Below, piece after piece: positions 48,965-56,673 of a stretch of DNA of 64,000 nucleotides. The DNA is from Nocardia nova SH22a (GTDB taxonomy: Bacteria; Actinomycetota; Actinomycetes; Mycobacteriales; Mycobacteriaceae): NCBI RefSeq assembly GCF_000523235.1, contig NZ_CP006850.1, forward strand, positions 4,216,001 through 4,280,000. Direction: 5' to 3'. Under the pieces are notes generated by a model. The model did not search any database, was not told the DNA's origin, and saw only the letters and a program-made list of their open reading frames with translations. How positions within the stretch are numbered: the first letter of the stretch is position 1; every line of letters begins with the position of its first letter. The position numbers were made by a program, and so were the translations under genes.

Positions 48965-50554
48965 TCATCGCGGCGACGGTGTGGCCGATACGTGCGCGGC
49001 CGCGACTCGCGCGAGTGCGTCGGTGAGTTCCGCGGCGGGGTCGTCCGGCGCCGAGACGGCACGCCACGCGATGTAGCCGTCGGGGCGCACCAGGGTCGCG
49101 CCGGTATCGGCGAGTCCGTAGGCCCCACTGAAACTCCGACCCGGTTCGACATCCACCCCGATGTGCACGAAAGTCACCGGGAGGCCGAGTTGCCCGGCGG
49201 CTCGCTCGGTGGCCCGCGCCCACCGTCCGTCCTCGGACAACACCACCCAGTCACGGCCGAACAGATCCAGGGTGGAGGTCTTCGCACCGTCGGTGATCGG
49301 CAGATGTGCTGCTCGGGTGCCGGGCTGACCGGCCCATTCGTCCGGCCGTCGAGCCGCGGGCAGATCGGGTCCGGCGCCGATCACGGCGTCGGAGCGGTAG
49401 AGCTGCCCGAGTTCGATGGCGTTGTCGTCCAGCACCGGCACGTCGGTGCGCGGGCCGCTCAGGTACGCCTTGTAGTCCGCGCGGGCGAAGATCTGTTCGT
49501 GACGCAGCTCCGCGATCGGGCGGCGTTCGGCGTCGTAGCTGTCGAGAAGGTGCGGCCCGGACTCGCCGGACAGGACAGCGGCCAGTTTCCAGGCCAGATT
49601 GTGGACATCGTCGATTCCGGTGTTGGCGCCGAATCCGCCGCGGTTGGGCGGCAATTGGTGGGCGGCGTCGCCGGCGAGGAAAACCCTTCCCGCGCTGAAC
49701 TTCTCGGCGATCAGCGCGGCGAGTTCCCACCGGCCGGTGGTGATCACCTCGACCGCGACGTCATCGAGTCCGATCGCCTTGCGCACCAACGCTTTGCGCT
49801 CGTCCTCGGTGTGCTCGGCATCGTCGGACAGCATCAGCACCCAGCGGCCGTCGGAGTAGGTGGTCAGGAACGCCTTGAAGTCGGGTTGCTCGATCTCGAA
49901 CTGCACCACCCCCTTGTCCAGGTAGTGGTCGATCGGTGCGGTGAACAGGATCGAGCGCTGCACCGACAGCAGTCCCTCACCGGTGCGCGCGATACCGAGG
50001 GCTTCGCGGACGGGGCTGGTCGCGCCGTCGGCGGCGATCATGTACCGGGCGCGAAAGGTGTATTCATAGCCGTCGTCACGGCGGCGCAGGGTCGCGCTCA
50101 CTCCGGAATCGTCCTGGGTGAAGGCGAGCAACTCGGTACGCTGGCGTAGCTCGGCGCCGAGTTCGCGGGCGCGTTCACGCAGGATCGGCTCCAGCTTGTC
50201 CTGCGGAATCGCCGTCGCGCCGACCGGAGAATATTCGACCGGTGATTGCGGACCGCGTCCGGGCGTCCACGGGTATTCCTCGATCCAGTTCCCGGCCAGG
50301 CTCTCCACTCGCGCGCGGCGCGGCGCACCCTGATGCGCGGAGGCCGGGACCTCGACTCCGACGCTGCGGAACAGCTCCAGCGTGCGGGTGGTGTAACCGA
50401 TCGCGCGCGGATGCAGTGAGCTCCCGGCGTGCTTTTCGACCACGACGACGGGGACGCCGCGCGCGGCGAGGAATACCGCCGCCGACAGGCCGACGAGGCT
50501 GCCGCCGACGATCAGGACCGGAGCCGAATCCGGCGAGTTGTGTGTGGTGTTCAT
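48965..50554 (-). CDS. FAD-dependent aromatic monooxygenase (PheA/TfdB/Rox type)
   Basis: 529 residues. The N-terminal FAD motif VLIVGGSLVGLSAAVFLA is at about 13-30, the NAD(P)H/FAD motif YMIAADGATSPVREALGI near 167-184, and the second FAD motif GRVFLAGDAAHQLPPNRGGF with NTGIDDVHNLAWKLAAVLSG near 295-340. A C-terminal thioredoxin-like domain follows. The family hydroxylates phenols, polyketides or rifamycin-like antibiotics using NAD(P)H and oxygen. ATG at 50554 follows GAGGAG and overlaps the stop of the TetR gene (ATGA), so regulator and enzyme form one operon, as in inducible detoxification pairs. Confidence 0.9.
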   Translation of the reverse strand: MNTTHNSPDSAPVLIVGGSLVGLSAAVFLAARGVPVVVVEKHAGSSLHPRAIGYTTRTLELFRSVGVEVPASAHQGAPRRARVESLAGNWIEEYPWTPGRGPQSPVEYSPVGATAIPQDKLEPILRERARELGAELRQRTELLAFTQDDSGVSATLRRRDDGYEYTFRARYMIAADGATSPVREALGIARTGEGLLSVQRSILFTAPIDHYLDKGVVQFEIEQPDFKAFLTTYSDGRWVLMLSDDAEHTEDERKALVRKAIGLDDVAVEVITTGRWELAALIAEKFSAGRVFLAGDAAHQLPPNRGGFGANTGIDDVHNLAWKLAAVLSGESGPHLLDSYDAERRPIAELRHEQIFARADYKAYLSGPRTDVPVLDDNAIELGQLYRSDAVIGAGPDLPAARRPDEWAGQPGTRAAHLPITDGAKTSTLDLFGRDWVVLSEDGRWARATERAAGQLGLPVTFVHIGVDVEPGRSFSGAYGLADTGATLVRPDGYIAWRAVSAPDDPAAELTDALARVAAAHVSATPSPR

Positions 50555-51279
50555 GATCGGTCTCCTCGGGTCGTCTCGGGTGCTTCGACAGGTTCGGTTC
50601 GTGGGGTCGCCAAGATGCCGTTGATCAGCACCGACAATCCCCACTCGACGCGGGCGGATCCGGGGCCGGACAGCAGTTCACGGCCCAGTCCGTGCACGTG
50701 CGGATGCCGGTCGGGATCAGCGTCGGTGATCGCGGTGACCAGCGTGTTCCACTGCTCGGCATCGTCGGGATTCTCCGCACGGGTGGCCTGCTCCGCGCCG
50801 GTGGCCGTGGCGACCTGCAACAGCAGATCCACCGCCCAGGCCGCCCGCCGCTCGTCCACTCCACCCTGGTCCAGCAGGCCCAGCAGTGCGTCGAGCAGAT
50901 CGAGGTAGCGCGGACCCGACGGCCGGGTCAGCAACGCCGACCGCGCCAGTGCCGGATAGCGCAGCAGCACGTCCAGATACGAGGCCAGGACCGCTTCCAG
51001 TCCGCCACGCCAATCCCCCTCGGCGGCAACCGTATTCAGCTCCACATCGGCGAGCAGCTGATCGAGTACCGCCGCCCGCAGCTCGGCCGCGTTGGGAAAA
51101 TACACGTACAGCGACGCCGCACCGGTATCGAGTTCGGTGGCCAGCCGCCGCATCGTCACCTTCTCCAGGCCCTCGGCGCGCATCACCGCGACGGCCGCCG
51201 CGACGATGCCCTCCCGCGTCAACGCGGGTTTGGCCGGACGCTCACGGCGGCTTCGGGAAACTCTGGGTTCGCTGCTCAC
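50551..51279 (-). CDS. TetR family regulator of the monooxygenase operon
   Basis: 242 residues from the GTG at 51279. The helix-turn-helix spans about residues 22-66 (IVAAAVAVMRAEGLEKVTMR, then AASLYVYFPNAAELRAAVL), and the C-terminal domain is of the TetR_C type seen in TetR-like repressors of drug genes. An in-frame ATG at 51300 would add seven residues encoded inside the palindrome; neither start has a clear ribosome-binding site, which suggests a leaderless transcript. Perfect palindromes directly upstream indicate autoregulation, and because the monooxygenase is in the same operon it is regulated too. Confidence 0.87.
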   Translation of the reverse strand: MSSEPRVSRSRRERPAKPALTREGIVAAAVAVMRAEGLEKVTMRRLATELDTGAASLYVYFPNAAELRAAVLDQLLADVELNTVAAEGDWRGGLEAVLASYLDVLLRYPALARSALLTRPSGPRYLDLLDALLGLLDQGGVDERRAAWAVDLLLQVATATGAEQATRAENPDDAEQWNTLVTAITDADPDRHPHVHGLGRELLSGPGSARVEWGLSVLINGILATPRTEPVEAPETTRGDRS

Positions 51280-51290
51280 ACCATCAACGT

Positions 51291-51308
51291 TAACGAACAT
51301 GTTCGTTA
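51291..51308. promoter_or_regulatory. Operator family D, site 1
   Basis: TAACGAACATGTTCGTTA is a perfect 18-bp palindrome immediately upstream of, or overlapping, the tetR start. Its core CGAACATGTTCG recurs at 51324. Confidence 0.8.
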
Positions 51309-51323
51309 CGAACAAGTATGTAC

Positions 51324-51335
51324 CGAACATGTTCG
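51324..51335. promoter_or_regulatory. Operator family D, site 2
   Basis: CGAACATGTTCG, a perfect 12-bp palindrome identical to the core of the site at 51291, centred 30 bp from it (about three helical turns). Two dimers could bind the same DNA face. Confidence 0.75.
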
Positions 51336-51368
51336 TTGTGATGTGCGACGCCTCCCCGTTCGGACCGT

Positions 51369-52217
51369 TCAGATACCCGCCGCACGGATCAGGGTGTCGG
51401 TCAGCCGAGGCGAGATGGTGGAGATCAGGCGCAGCGCACCGGCATAACTGGGATATACCTCGACGGGGCGGTCGCGGATCGCGGTGAGCACCCACTGCGC
51501 GGCGCGGTCGGGAGTCAGGGCCGCCTGGGTGTCGTAGTCCGCGGTCGGACTGATCATCGGGGTGCGGACCAGCGGGAATCCGATGGTGGTGACGGCGATT
51601 CCGGTGCCGTGACATTCGGCGCCGAGGTCGCGCCCGAACGCGGCGAGGGCAGCCTTGGAGGCGTGGTAGGCGCCGAATTTGGGCATCACCCCCGCGGTGG
51701 TTCCCCAGGTGCCGATATTGACGATGTGGCCGCGATCGACCTCCTGGAGCGCGGGCAACAACGCCAAGGTCAGCCGGACCGGCCCGAAGTAGTTCACCGC
51801 CATGGTGCGCTCGTAGTCGTGGGCGCGCTCGACGGTGTCGACGGTGGTGCGCCGGATCGAGCGACCGGCATTGTTGATCACGACATCGGGCGCCCCGAAC
51901 CGGTCGAGCACGTCGGCGGCGAGCTTCGCGATCTGCTCGGCGCTGGTCATATCGCACGGCGCCACATACGCGTTGCCACCGGCGTCGGTGATCGCCGCGC
52001 AGGTGCGTTCGAGACGGTCACGGTCCCGCGCGACGGCGACGACCCGCGCGCCGTGACTCGCCAGCAACGCGGCGGTCGACTCGCCGATTCCCGAGGATGC
52101 CCCGGTCAACAGCACGACCTTGCCGTCGAGGTCGACCGGCCGCGAGCCCGCGGCCCCCAGCAGGGATCGGACGGTCGGGGCCGGGTTGAGCAAGGCGTTG
52201 ATCACGGGATTGTTCAT
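51369..52217 (-). CDS. Short-chain dehydrogenase/reductase
   Basis: 282 residues. Unlike the other SDRs here it has a 30-residue N-terminal lead (MNNPVINALLNPAPTVRSLL) before the cofactor loop TGASSGIG near 39-46. NNAG follows near 115, and catalytic Ser/Thr in IGTWGTT and Tyr-Lys in YHASK. VAVARDRDRL after the second strand suggests NADP. The sequence resembles oxidoreductases encoded near mycobacterial lipid genes. It is divergent from the TetR gene at 52344 across the family E element at 52274, so it is likely repressed by it together with the desaturase-like gene at 53042. Confidence 0.86.
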   Translation of the reverse strand: MNNPVINALLNPAPTVRSLLGAAGSRPVDLDGKVVLLTGASSGIGESTAALLASHGARVVAVARDRDRLERTCAAITDAGGNAYVAPCDMTSAEQIAKLAADVLDRFGAPDVVINNAGRSIRRTTVDTVERAHDYERTMAVNYFGPVRLTLALLPALQEVDRGHIVNIGTWGTTAGVMPKFGAYHASKAALAAFGRDLGAECHGTGIAVTTIGFPLVRTPMISPTADYDTQAALTPDRAAQWVLTAIRDRPVEVYPSYAGALRLISTISPRLTDTLIRAAGI

Positions 52218-52273
52218 ATGCGTCGGTCCTCGGGAGGTGGGAGTGCGGCAAGCCGAGTGATCACCCGGCCTCG

Positions 52274-52296
52274 AATTGACTAATTGGTAAATTACG
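52274..52296. promoter_or_regulatory. Operator family E, site 1 (divergent sdr/tetR)
   Basis: TTGACTAATTGGTAAATTAC, part of a 23-bp element that agrees at 20 positions with the one at 52994. TTGACTAATTGGTAAA is itself an imperfect palindrome centred on AATT. It lies 57 bases upstream of the SDR start and 48 bases upstream of tetR. Confidence 0.72.
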
Positions 52297-52343
52297 CGGC
52301 GTGTACTTTTACGTCAAAGGACACCGACGGAAGGCGGGACGAC

Positions 52344-52937
52344 GTGGCGGGTACGGCGGGAACCAAGGGAGTTCCCCGCGCCGAGCGCGAAACTCAGATC
52401 CTCGATGTCGCGGCTGCGGAGATCGGACGGGTCGGATACGCGGGCCTGTCGCTGGGAACCGTCGCCGCGGCCGCCGGGGTGTCCAAGCCACTGGTCTACA
52501 GCTACTTCGGATCGAAGGACGGACTGTATGTGGCGTGCGTGCGCCGCGCCGAGGCCGTGCTCGGCGATGCGATCGACGCGGCGGCCGAAGGTGCGCCGAA
52601 TCTGCAACTGGCACAACGAACCCTGACCGCGATCTTCACCGCTCTCGAGCCGCGCCCGCACGACTGGCAGGTGATCTTCGACCGCTCCCACCCCGCCGAC
52701 GGGCCCGCCGCGCAGGCCGTGCGCGGCGCCCGAGGGCATATCGCCGACCAGGCCGAGCGCGGGGTCGCGGCATTCCTGGCCGAGCGGGGCGTGACCGACG
52801 CCGAGGATCGCTCCGCGATGGTCGCGGTATGGACGGGCACGGTAGCCGCCCTGGTCTCGTGGTGGTTGCACCACCCGGACCAGACCGCCGAGGCGATGAT
52901 CGCGCGCAGTGAACGTCTCATCGCCGCATTGACCTGA
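52344..52937 (+). CDS. TetR family regulator of sdr and desaturase genes
   Basis: 197 residues from the GTG at 52344, which follows GGAAGGCGGGACGAC. The helix-turn-helix is ILDVAAAEIGRVGYAGLSLG followed by VSKPLVYSYFGSKDGLYVAC, residues about 18-64. The C-terminal domain is helical with tryptophans (HDWQVIF, VSWWLHHP). The frame starts earlier at 52284, but that part overlaps the operator and is not TetR-like. It is flanked by two copies of the family E element, one shared with the divergent SDR gene and one before the desaturase-like gene, so its regulon is probably these three genes. Confidence 0.88.
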   Translation: MAGTAGTKGVPRAERETQILDVAAAEIGRVGYAGLSLGTVAAAAGVSKPLVYSYFGSKDGLYVACVRRAEAVLGDAIDAAAEGAPNLQLAQRTLTAIFTALEPRPHDWQVIFDRSHPADGPAAQAVRGARGHIADQAERGVAAFLAERGVTDAEDRSAMVAVWTGTVAALVSWWLHHPDQTAEAMIARSERLIAALT

Positions 52938-52993
52938 CGCGACGTCGCCGGTGATCGGCGCGATCCGGTAGGACGACCCACCCATTGACCTCT

Positions 52994-53016
52994 AATTGAC
53001 CCATTGGTAACTTACG
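52994..53016. promoter_or_regulatory. Operator family E, site 2 (desaturase-like gene)
   Basis: TTGACCCATTGGTAACTTAC within a 23-bp element that differs from the one at 52274 at three positions. It lies 26 bases upstream of the gene at 53042. An additional AGTCAATTA follows at 53021-53029 in inverted orientation. Confidence 0.72.
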
Positions 53017-53041
53017 AATCAGTCAATTACAGGGAGGTTCG

Positions 53042-53935
53042 ATGCTGGCGACCGTCTGGCACCAGATCAACACACCGCTGCTCTACGCGCTGCCGGTCTT
53101 CATCCTCTTGATCGTCGTCGAGGCCGCCACGCTGCGTGATCACGACGACGCCGAGGTCACCGGCTATCTGGCCCGCGACACCCGAACGAGCCTGAGCATG
53201 GGGTTCGGTTCGCTCGCGTCGTCGCTGATCTTCAAGCTGGCCACGCTCGTGGTGTTCGTCTTCCTGTGGAAGTACGTCGCGCTGTGGCACATCCCCACCG
53301 GCACCTGGTGGAGCTGGGTGCTGCTGATGGTCGTCATCGACCTCGCCTGGTACTGCAACCACCGGTTCTCCCACCGGGTTCGCATCGGGTGGGCGGCCCA
53401 CCAGGCCCATCACTCGAGCGAGTACTTCAACCTCGGCACCGCGCTGCGGCAGAAGTGGAACCCGTGGTCGGAGGCGATCTTCTGGGCGCCGCTGCCGCTA
53501 CTGGGTTTCGCGCCGTGGACGATCTACGTCGCGTTCATGTTCAACCTGATCTATCAGTTCTTCACCCACACCGAGGCCATCGGAAAGCTGCCGCGCCCAA
53601 TCGAATTCGTGCTCAACACCCCGTCGCATCACCGCGTGCACCACGGCAGCGACCCGGAGTACCTGGACAAGAACTACGGCGGAATCCTGATCATCTGGGA
53701 CCGGATGTTCGGCACGTTCCAGCAGGAGCTGCACCGGCCCACCTACGGGCTGACCACACCGGTGGGCACCTACAACCTGCTGAAACTGCAGTACGGCGAG
53801 TTCGCGGGCATCATTCGTGACGTGCGCGGAGCCCGCCGGCTGCGCGACAAGCTCGGCTACATCTTCGCTCCGCCGGGATGGCAGCCCGAACACCTGCGCG
53901 AAACCCCGGTTGCGACCGTTCGAACGGCCGCGTAG
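53042..53935 (+). CDS. Sterol desaturase/fatty acid hydroxylase family membrane enzyme
   Basis: 297 residues with about four transmembrane segments (near 12-30, 55-75, 85-105 and 140-170). The di-iron histidine boxes are all present: HRFSH (HxxxH), HQAHH (HxxHH) and, after the third segment, HHRVHH. These proteins use a membrane di-iron centre, oxygen and an electron donor to hydroxylate or desaturate sterols, fatty acids or carotenoids. GGGAGGTTCG precedes the ATG. The C-terminal 60 residues are soluble. It is controlled, by inference, by the TetR protein encoded upstream. The substrate cannot be read from sequence; no electron-transfer partner is adjacent. Confidence 0.9.
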   Translation: MLATVWHQINTPLLYALPVFILLIVVEAATLRDHDDAEVTGYLARDTRTSLSMGFGSLASSLIFKLATLVVFVFLWKYVALWHIPTGTWWSWVLLMVVIDLAWYCNHRFSHRVRIGWAAHQAHHSSEYFNLGTALRQKWNPWSEAIFWAPLPLLGFAPWTIYVAFMFNLIYQFFTHTEAIGKLPRPIEFVLNTPSHHRVHHGSDPEYLDKNYGGILIIWDRMFGTFQQELHRPTYGLTTPVGTYNLLKLQYGEFAGIIRDVRGARRLRDKLGYIFAPPGWQPEHLRETPVATVRTAA

Positions 53936-53995
53936 TTCGGTTGCCGTTCGGATGATGATCACCCGCACACAACCTCGCCGTGGCAACTTGGCTGC

Positions 53996-54466
53996 GTGCA
54001 TGCTGTGGCGAAAACGGAGCCGGGCGGGCGATTCCACCGGGCCTGCGAACTGGTGGTGGCCCGGCTGCCGTTCGGGTTGAATGCCGTTGTCGCCCCGACC
54101 TTCCTGGGATTCGCGGTGATAAACAGCGGCACCTTCGCCGTCGATCTGCTGGTGCTGACGCTGCTGCACGGCGGGTTCGGGCTGCGGGTGTCGGTCGCGG
54201 TCACCGCGGCCTACGCGTGCGCGCTCGGACTCGCCTATGTGCTGAACCGGACGTTGAACTTCCGCTCACACACCGCGGTCGGGCCACAACTCGCGGTGTA
54301 CGCGGGCGTCGTGACGGTGAACTATCTCGTGTTCATCCTCGGCGTGTCCGCCGCCCTGTCGGCCCTCGGCCTCGAATACCACCTGGCCCGCCTCGCCGCC
54401 GGAGCCTGCGAGGCGGTCTACATGTACTGCGCAATGCGATGGGTGGTGTTCGGCCGGGCGCGCTGA
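53996..54466 (+). CDS. GtrA family membrane protein
   Basis: 156 residues with four transmembrane segments near 34-54, 62-82, 96-114 and 124-150. The family pattern FLGFAVINSGTFAVDLLVL and LAYVLNRTLNFRS followed by the C-terminal RWVVFGR is visible. GtrA-like proteins are thought to flip polyprenyl-phosphate-linked sugars or to take part in cell-wall polysaccharide synthesis. The start is GTG at 53996, or GTG three codons later; no clear ribosome-binding site is seen. It follows the desaturase-like gene by 60 bases in the same direction but may have its own promoter. Confidence 0.88.
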   Translation: MHAVAKTEPGGRFHRACELVVARLPFGLNAVVAPTFLGFAVINSGTFAVDLLVLTLLHGGFGLRVSVAVTAAYACALGLAYVLNRTLNFRSHTAVGPQLAVYAGVVTVNYLVFILGVSAALSALGLEYHLARLAAGACEAVYMYCAMRWVVFGRAR

Positions 54467-54488
54467 GGACGCCCGGCTCGAACGGATG

Positions 54489-54920
54489 TCAGAGATCGCC
54501 CGAGTAGTCCTGGGAGATCCAGCGGTCCGGGCGGATGGTGAACAGGACGGAGTCGGTGCCGTCCATCTGGTCGGCGAACTGACGGCCGCCTTCGGGGCCG
54601 AGATAGCGGGTCGCGATCTCCACCCGCGCGTCGTGGGGTGCGGGGGTGGCGGCGTCGACGACCGTGCCCTCGACGATCACGTACTGATAGGGCAGCTCTT
54701 CGCGCTGCACGGTCAGGGTCACCACACCGGCCTCCTGCACCAGCCGGGCCTTACGCCGCTTGGCGCCGGTGTTGATGCGGATATCGCCGCCGGGTGTGTA
54801 GTCGTACCAGATCGGTGCGGTGGCGGGCGGGCGCCCGTCGGTCGCCGCGACCGACAGAACTCCGATGTGCTTGCCCGCGAGGAACTCTTGACGTTCGGCT
54901 TCCGAGAAAGGTTTCGGCAT
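54489..54920 (-). CDS. PPOX-class F420/FMN-dependent oxidoreductase
   Basis: 143-residue split-beta-barrel protein. GKHIGVLSVAATDGRPPATA, PIWYDYTPGGDIRINT and KARLVQEAGVVTLTVQREEL are typical of the pyridoxamine-phosphate-oxidase-like superfamily; in actinobacteria this branch usually binds coenzyme F420. Its C-terminal half carries VIVEGTVVDA and ARVEIATRYLGPEGG. It could reduce small lipids, quinones or xenobiotics; the substrate is unknown. It starts 28 bases after the stop of the alpha/beta hydrolase gene in the same direction, so these two probably form an operon. It is convergent with gtrA. Confidence 0.85.
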   Translation of the reverse strand: MPKPFSEAERQEFLAGKHIGVLSVAATDGRPPATAPIWYDYTPGGDIRINTGAKRRKARLVQEAGVVTLTVQREELPYQYVIVEGTVVDAATPAPHDARVEIATRYLGPEGGRQFADQMDGTDSVLFTIRPDRWISQDYSGDL

Positions 54921-54948
54921 ACGACGTCGAACGACGCGCGCAGAGGTG

Positions 54949-55845
54949 TTATTCCGGCCGCGCGGCCGACCACTGGGCGAGGGCCGTTCGCAAGGTCGCC
55001 ACGAGCGGCAGCGGTTGATCCATCATCGGATGATGACCGGCCTCGGCCAGATCCACGACCGTCGCCGGTTGCCCGAACAAGTCCGCGATCTCCAGTGCCC
55101 TCTCCGGCGAGACCAGGCCACGCTCGCACCGGATGTAGAGCACCGGCGCCCGCACGCCCCGAAACGAATCGAGCGGCGGGATGATGCCGTGTTCGAGACG
55201 TTTGCCCAGCATCTCGGGATCGAACTTCCAGGCCCATCCGTCGCTGGTCTCGCGCACCGATTCCTCGGCCACATGCCGTGCCACGTACGGCAGCAGGACG
55301 GCCTGCGGCGGCAGCGTGCGAAACCGGCCGCAGATCTCGTCCAGCGTCGGGTAGATCTTCGGCCTGCGGTGCAGTTGCGTGGCGATGGATTCCGCCGACG
55401 GCTCCTGGAACGGTGAATCGATGATGATCAGACTCGCCACCGACTCCGGATGGCGGGCGCCGACCACGGCGGACACCCGCCCGCCCATGCTGTGCCCCAC
55501 GATGTGCGGCCGACCCTCGATTCCCCCGGCGGCCGCCGCGGCCATCACCTCGTCCGCCCACACCTCGATCGGGTACCGGGCACGCACGCCGCTGTCGCCG
55601 TGCCCGGACAAATCCGGCGCCACCACCCGATGCGTCGTCGCGAGCAGCGGCGCGATGTGGTCCCACCAGCTCGAATTGGCCGACCCGCCGTGCACCAGAA
55701 CCACCCCGGGACTCCCGGCCCGGCCCCAGCAACGCAGATGAACGGGACTCCCGGCGACCTCCACCTCCCGGCGTTCGGGCGTCTGCGCGACGGCCCCGAT
55801 GAACCAGGCCGGAGGCGTGGCAACCGATTCCGCTGTGACCGCCAT
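54949..55845 (-). CDS. Alpha/beta hydrolase
   Basis: 298 residues. VVLVHGGSANSSWWDHIAPL is the oxyanion region near 48-67, the nucleophile elbow is GHSMGG near 117, an acidic residue lies in VLYIRCERGLVSPE and the catalytic His in AGHHPMMDQP near 270. Related proteins are esterases, epoxide hydrolases and haloperoxidase-like enzymes. The ATG at 55845 is preferred over one two codons upstream because AAGGAG lies six bases before it; the longer frame is not family-like. It is first in an operon with the PPOX protein and divergent from the DUF4254 gene across the palindrome at 56052. Confidence 0.86.
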   Translation of the reverse strand: MAVTAESVATPPAWFIGAVAQTPERREVEVAGSPVHLRCWGRAGSPGVVLVHGGSANSSWWDHIAPLLATTHRVVAPDLSGHGDSGVRARYPIEVWADEVMAAAAAGGIEGRPHIVGHSMGGRVSAVVGARHPESVASLIIIDSPFQEPSAESIATQLHRRPKIYPTLDEICGRFRTLPPQAVLLPYVARHVAEESVRETSDGWAWKFDPEMLGKRLEHGIIPPLDSFRGVRAPVLYIRCERGLVSPERALEIADLFGQPATVVDLAEAGHHPMMDQPLPLVATLRTALAQWSAARPE

Positions 55846-56051
55846 CGTCATCTCCTTCACCACACACCCACTCTCCGGACCATATGGCATGGGGCAAGCA
55901 CAGCACCGTTCGGTGTTCGGGCGATGGAGTCCGCGCCGACCGGAGTCCCGGCCCGCGGTGGCGCCGCGGCCGGACGTAAGAATCGACACGTCGACGCTGA
56001 AAGATAGCTCCATGACCCAATCGAGCAGCGATCGAAACAGAAAATATGGAG

Positions 56052-56067
56052 AACGCAATATTGCGTT
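56052..56067. promoter_or_regulatory. Perfect palindrome between hydrolase and DUF4254 genes
   Basis: AACGCAATATTGCGTT is a perfect 16-bp palindrome in the intergenic region, 92 bases upstream of the DUF4254 gene and about 205 bases upstream of the hydrolase gene. It looks like a dimeric-regulator site; no regulator gene is adjacent. Confidence 0.5.
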
Positions 56068-56159
56068 TCAGTGGGCGTTGCGGTGAAGCTTCAACTACTG
56101 TCCTTGGCGGATGCACCTTTCCTGCGGGGCGGCACGACTGGGATCAGGAGGAGCCAGAC

Positions 56160-56651
56160 ATGTTTCAATCCGATTCGTACTTATCCGATGAGGCTTTGCC
56201 TTGGGTGGTAAGGGAACCGGAATCCGGGCAGCTACCCACCGCGGTGCAGTTGCTGTCGGTATTCCAGGGGAATCGATTCCGGGATCACGAGCTCTATCGT
56301 TCGGCGTGGGCGTTCGTCCTGCTGCATCGCAGCCGTATCGAGACCGCGGATTCGGCACTGGTCGCCGAAATCGATCAGCGACGCCTGGAATTGATCGAGG
56401 AGATCAACGAGTGGTCCGCGCAGGTCCACCCGTTGGCACACATCACCCTGCGTATCGGCGCGCTCGGCACCGCGGTCGATCGCCTCGCCCGAGCCTGGGT
56501 CGAGGCCAACCACGGCCTCGCGAACGTGGACGCGGGCACGAGCGCGAGCCGCCGACGCTGGCTCCGCCTGGCCGAGTTGGTCGGCGGCTACAACGACCTC
56601 GTACAGCAATCACTCGGCGCCGCCCGGCAGTGGCCGACACTGGCGTCGTAA
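56160..56651 (+). CDS. DUF4254 family protein
   Basis: 163 residues, mostly helical and soluble. The pattern LPTAVQLLSVFQGNRFRDHE, then AWAFVLLHRSRIET, EIDQRRLELIEEINEWSAQV and ITLRIGALGTAVDRLARAWV matches DUF4254 proteins as I know them. No function is established; in some bacteria relatives are encoded near glycan or envelope genes. AGGAGGAG precedes the ATG at 56160; the frame extends upstream to 56046 through the palindrome but without similarity. It stands alone on the plus strand and is convergent with the carboxylesterase gene. Confidence 0.75.
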   Translation: MFQSDSYLSDEALPWVVREPESGQLPTAVQLLSVFQGNRFRDHELYRSAWAFVLLHRSRIETADSALVAEIDQRRLELIEEINEWSAQVHPLAHITLRIGALGTAVDRLARAWVEANHGLANVDAGTSASRRRWLRLAELVGGYNDLVQQSLGAARQWPTLAS

Positions 56652-56673
56652 CCGCCTACTCTCCCAGCGAGAT

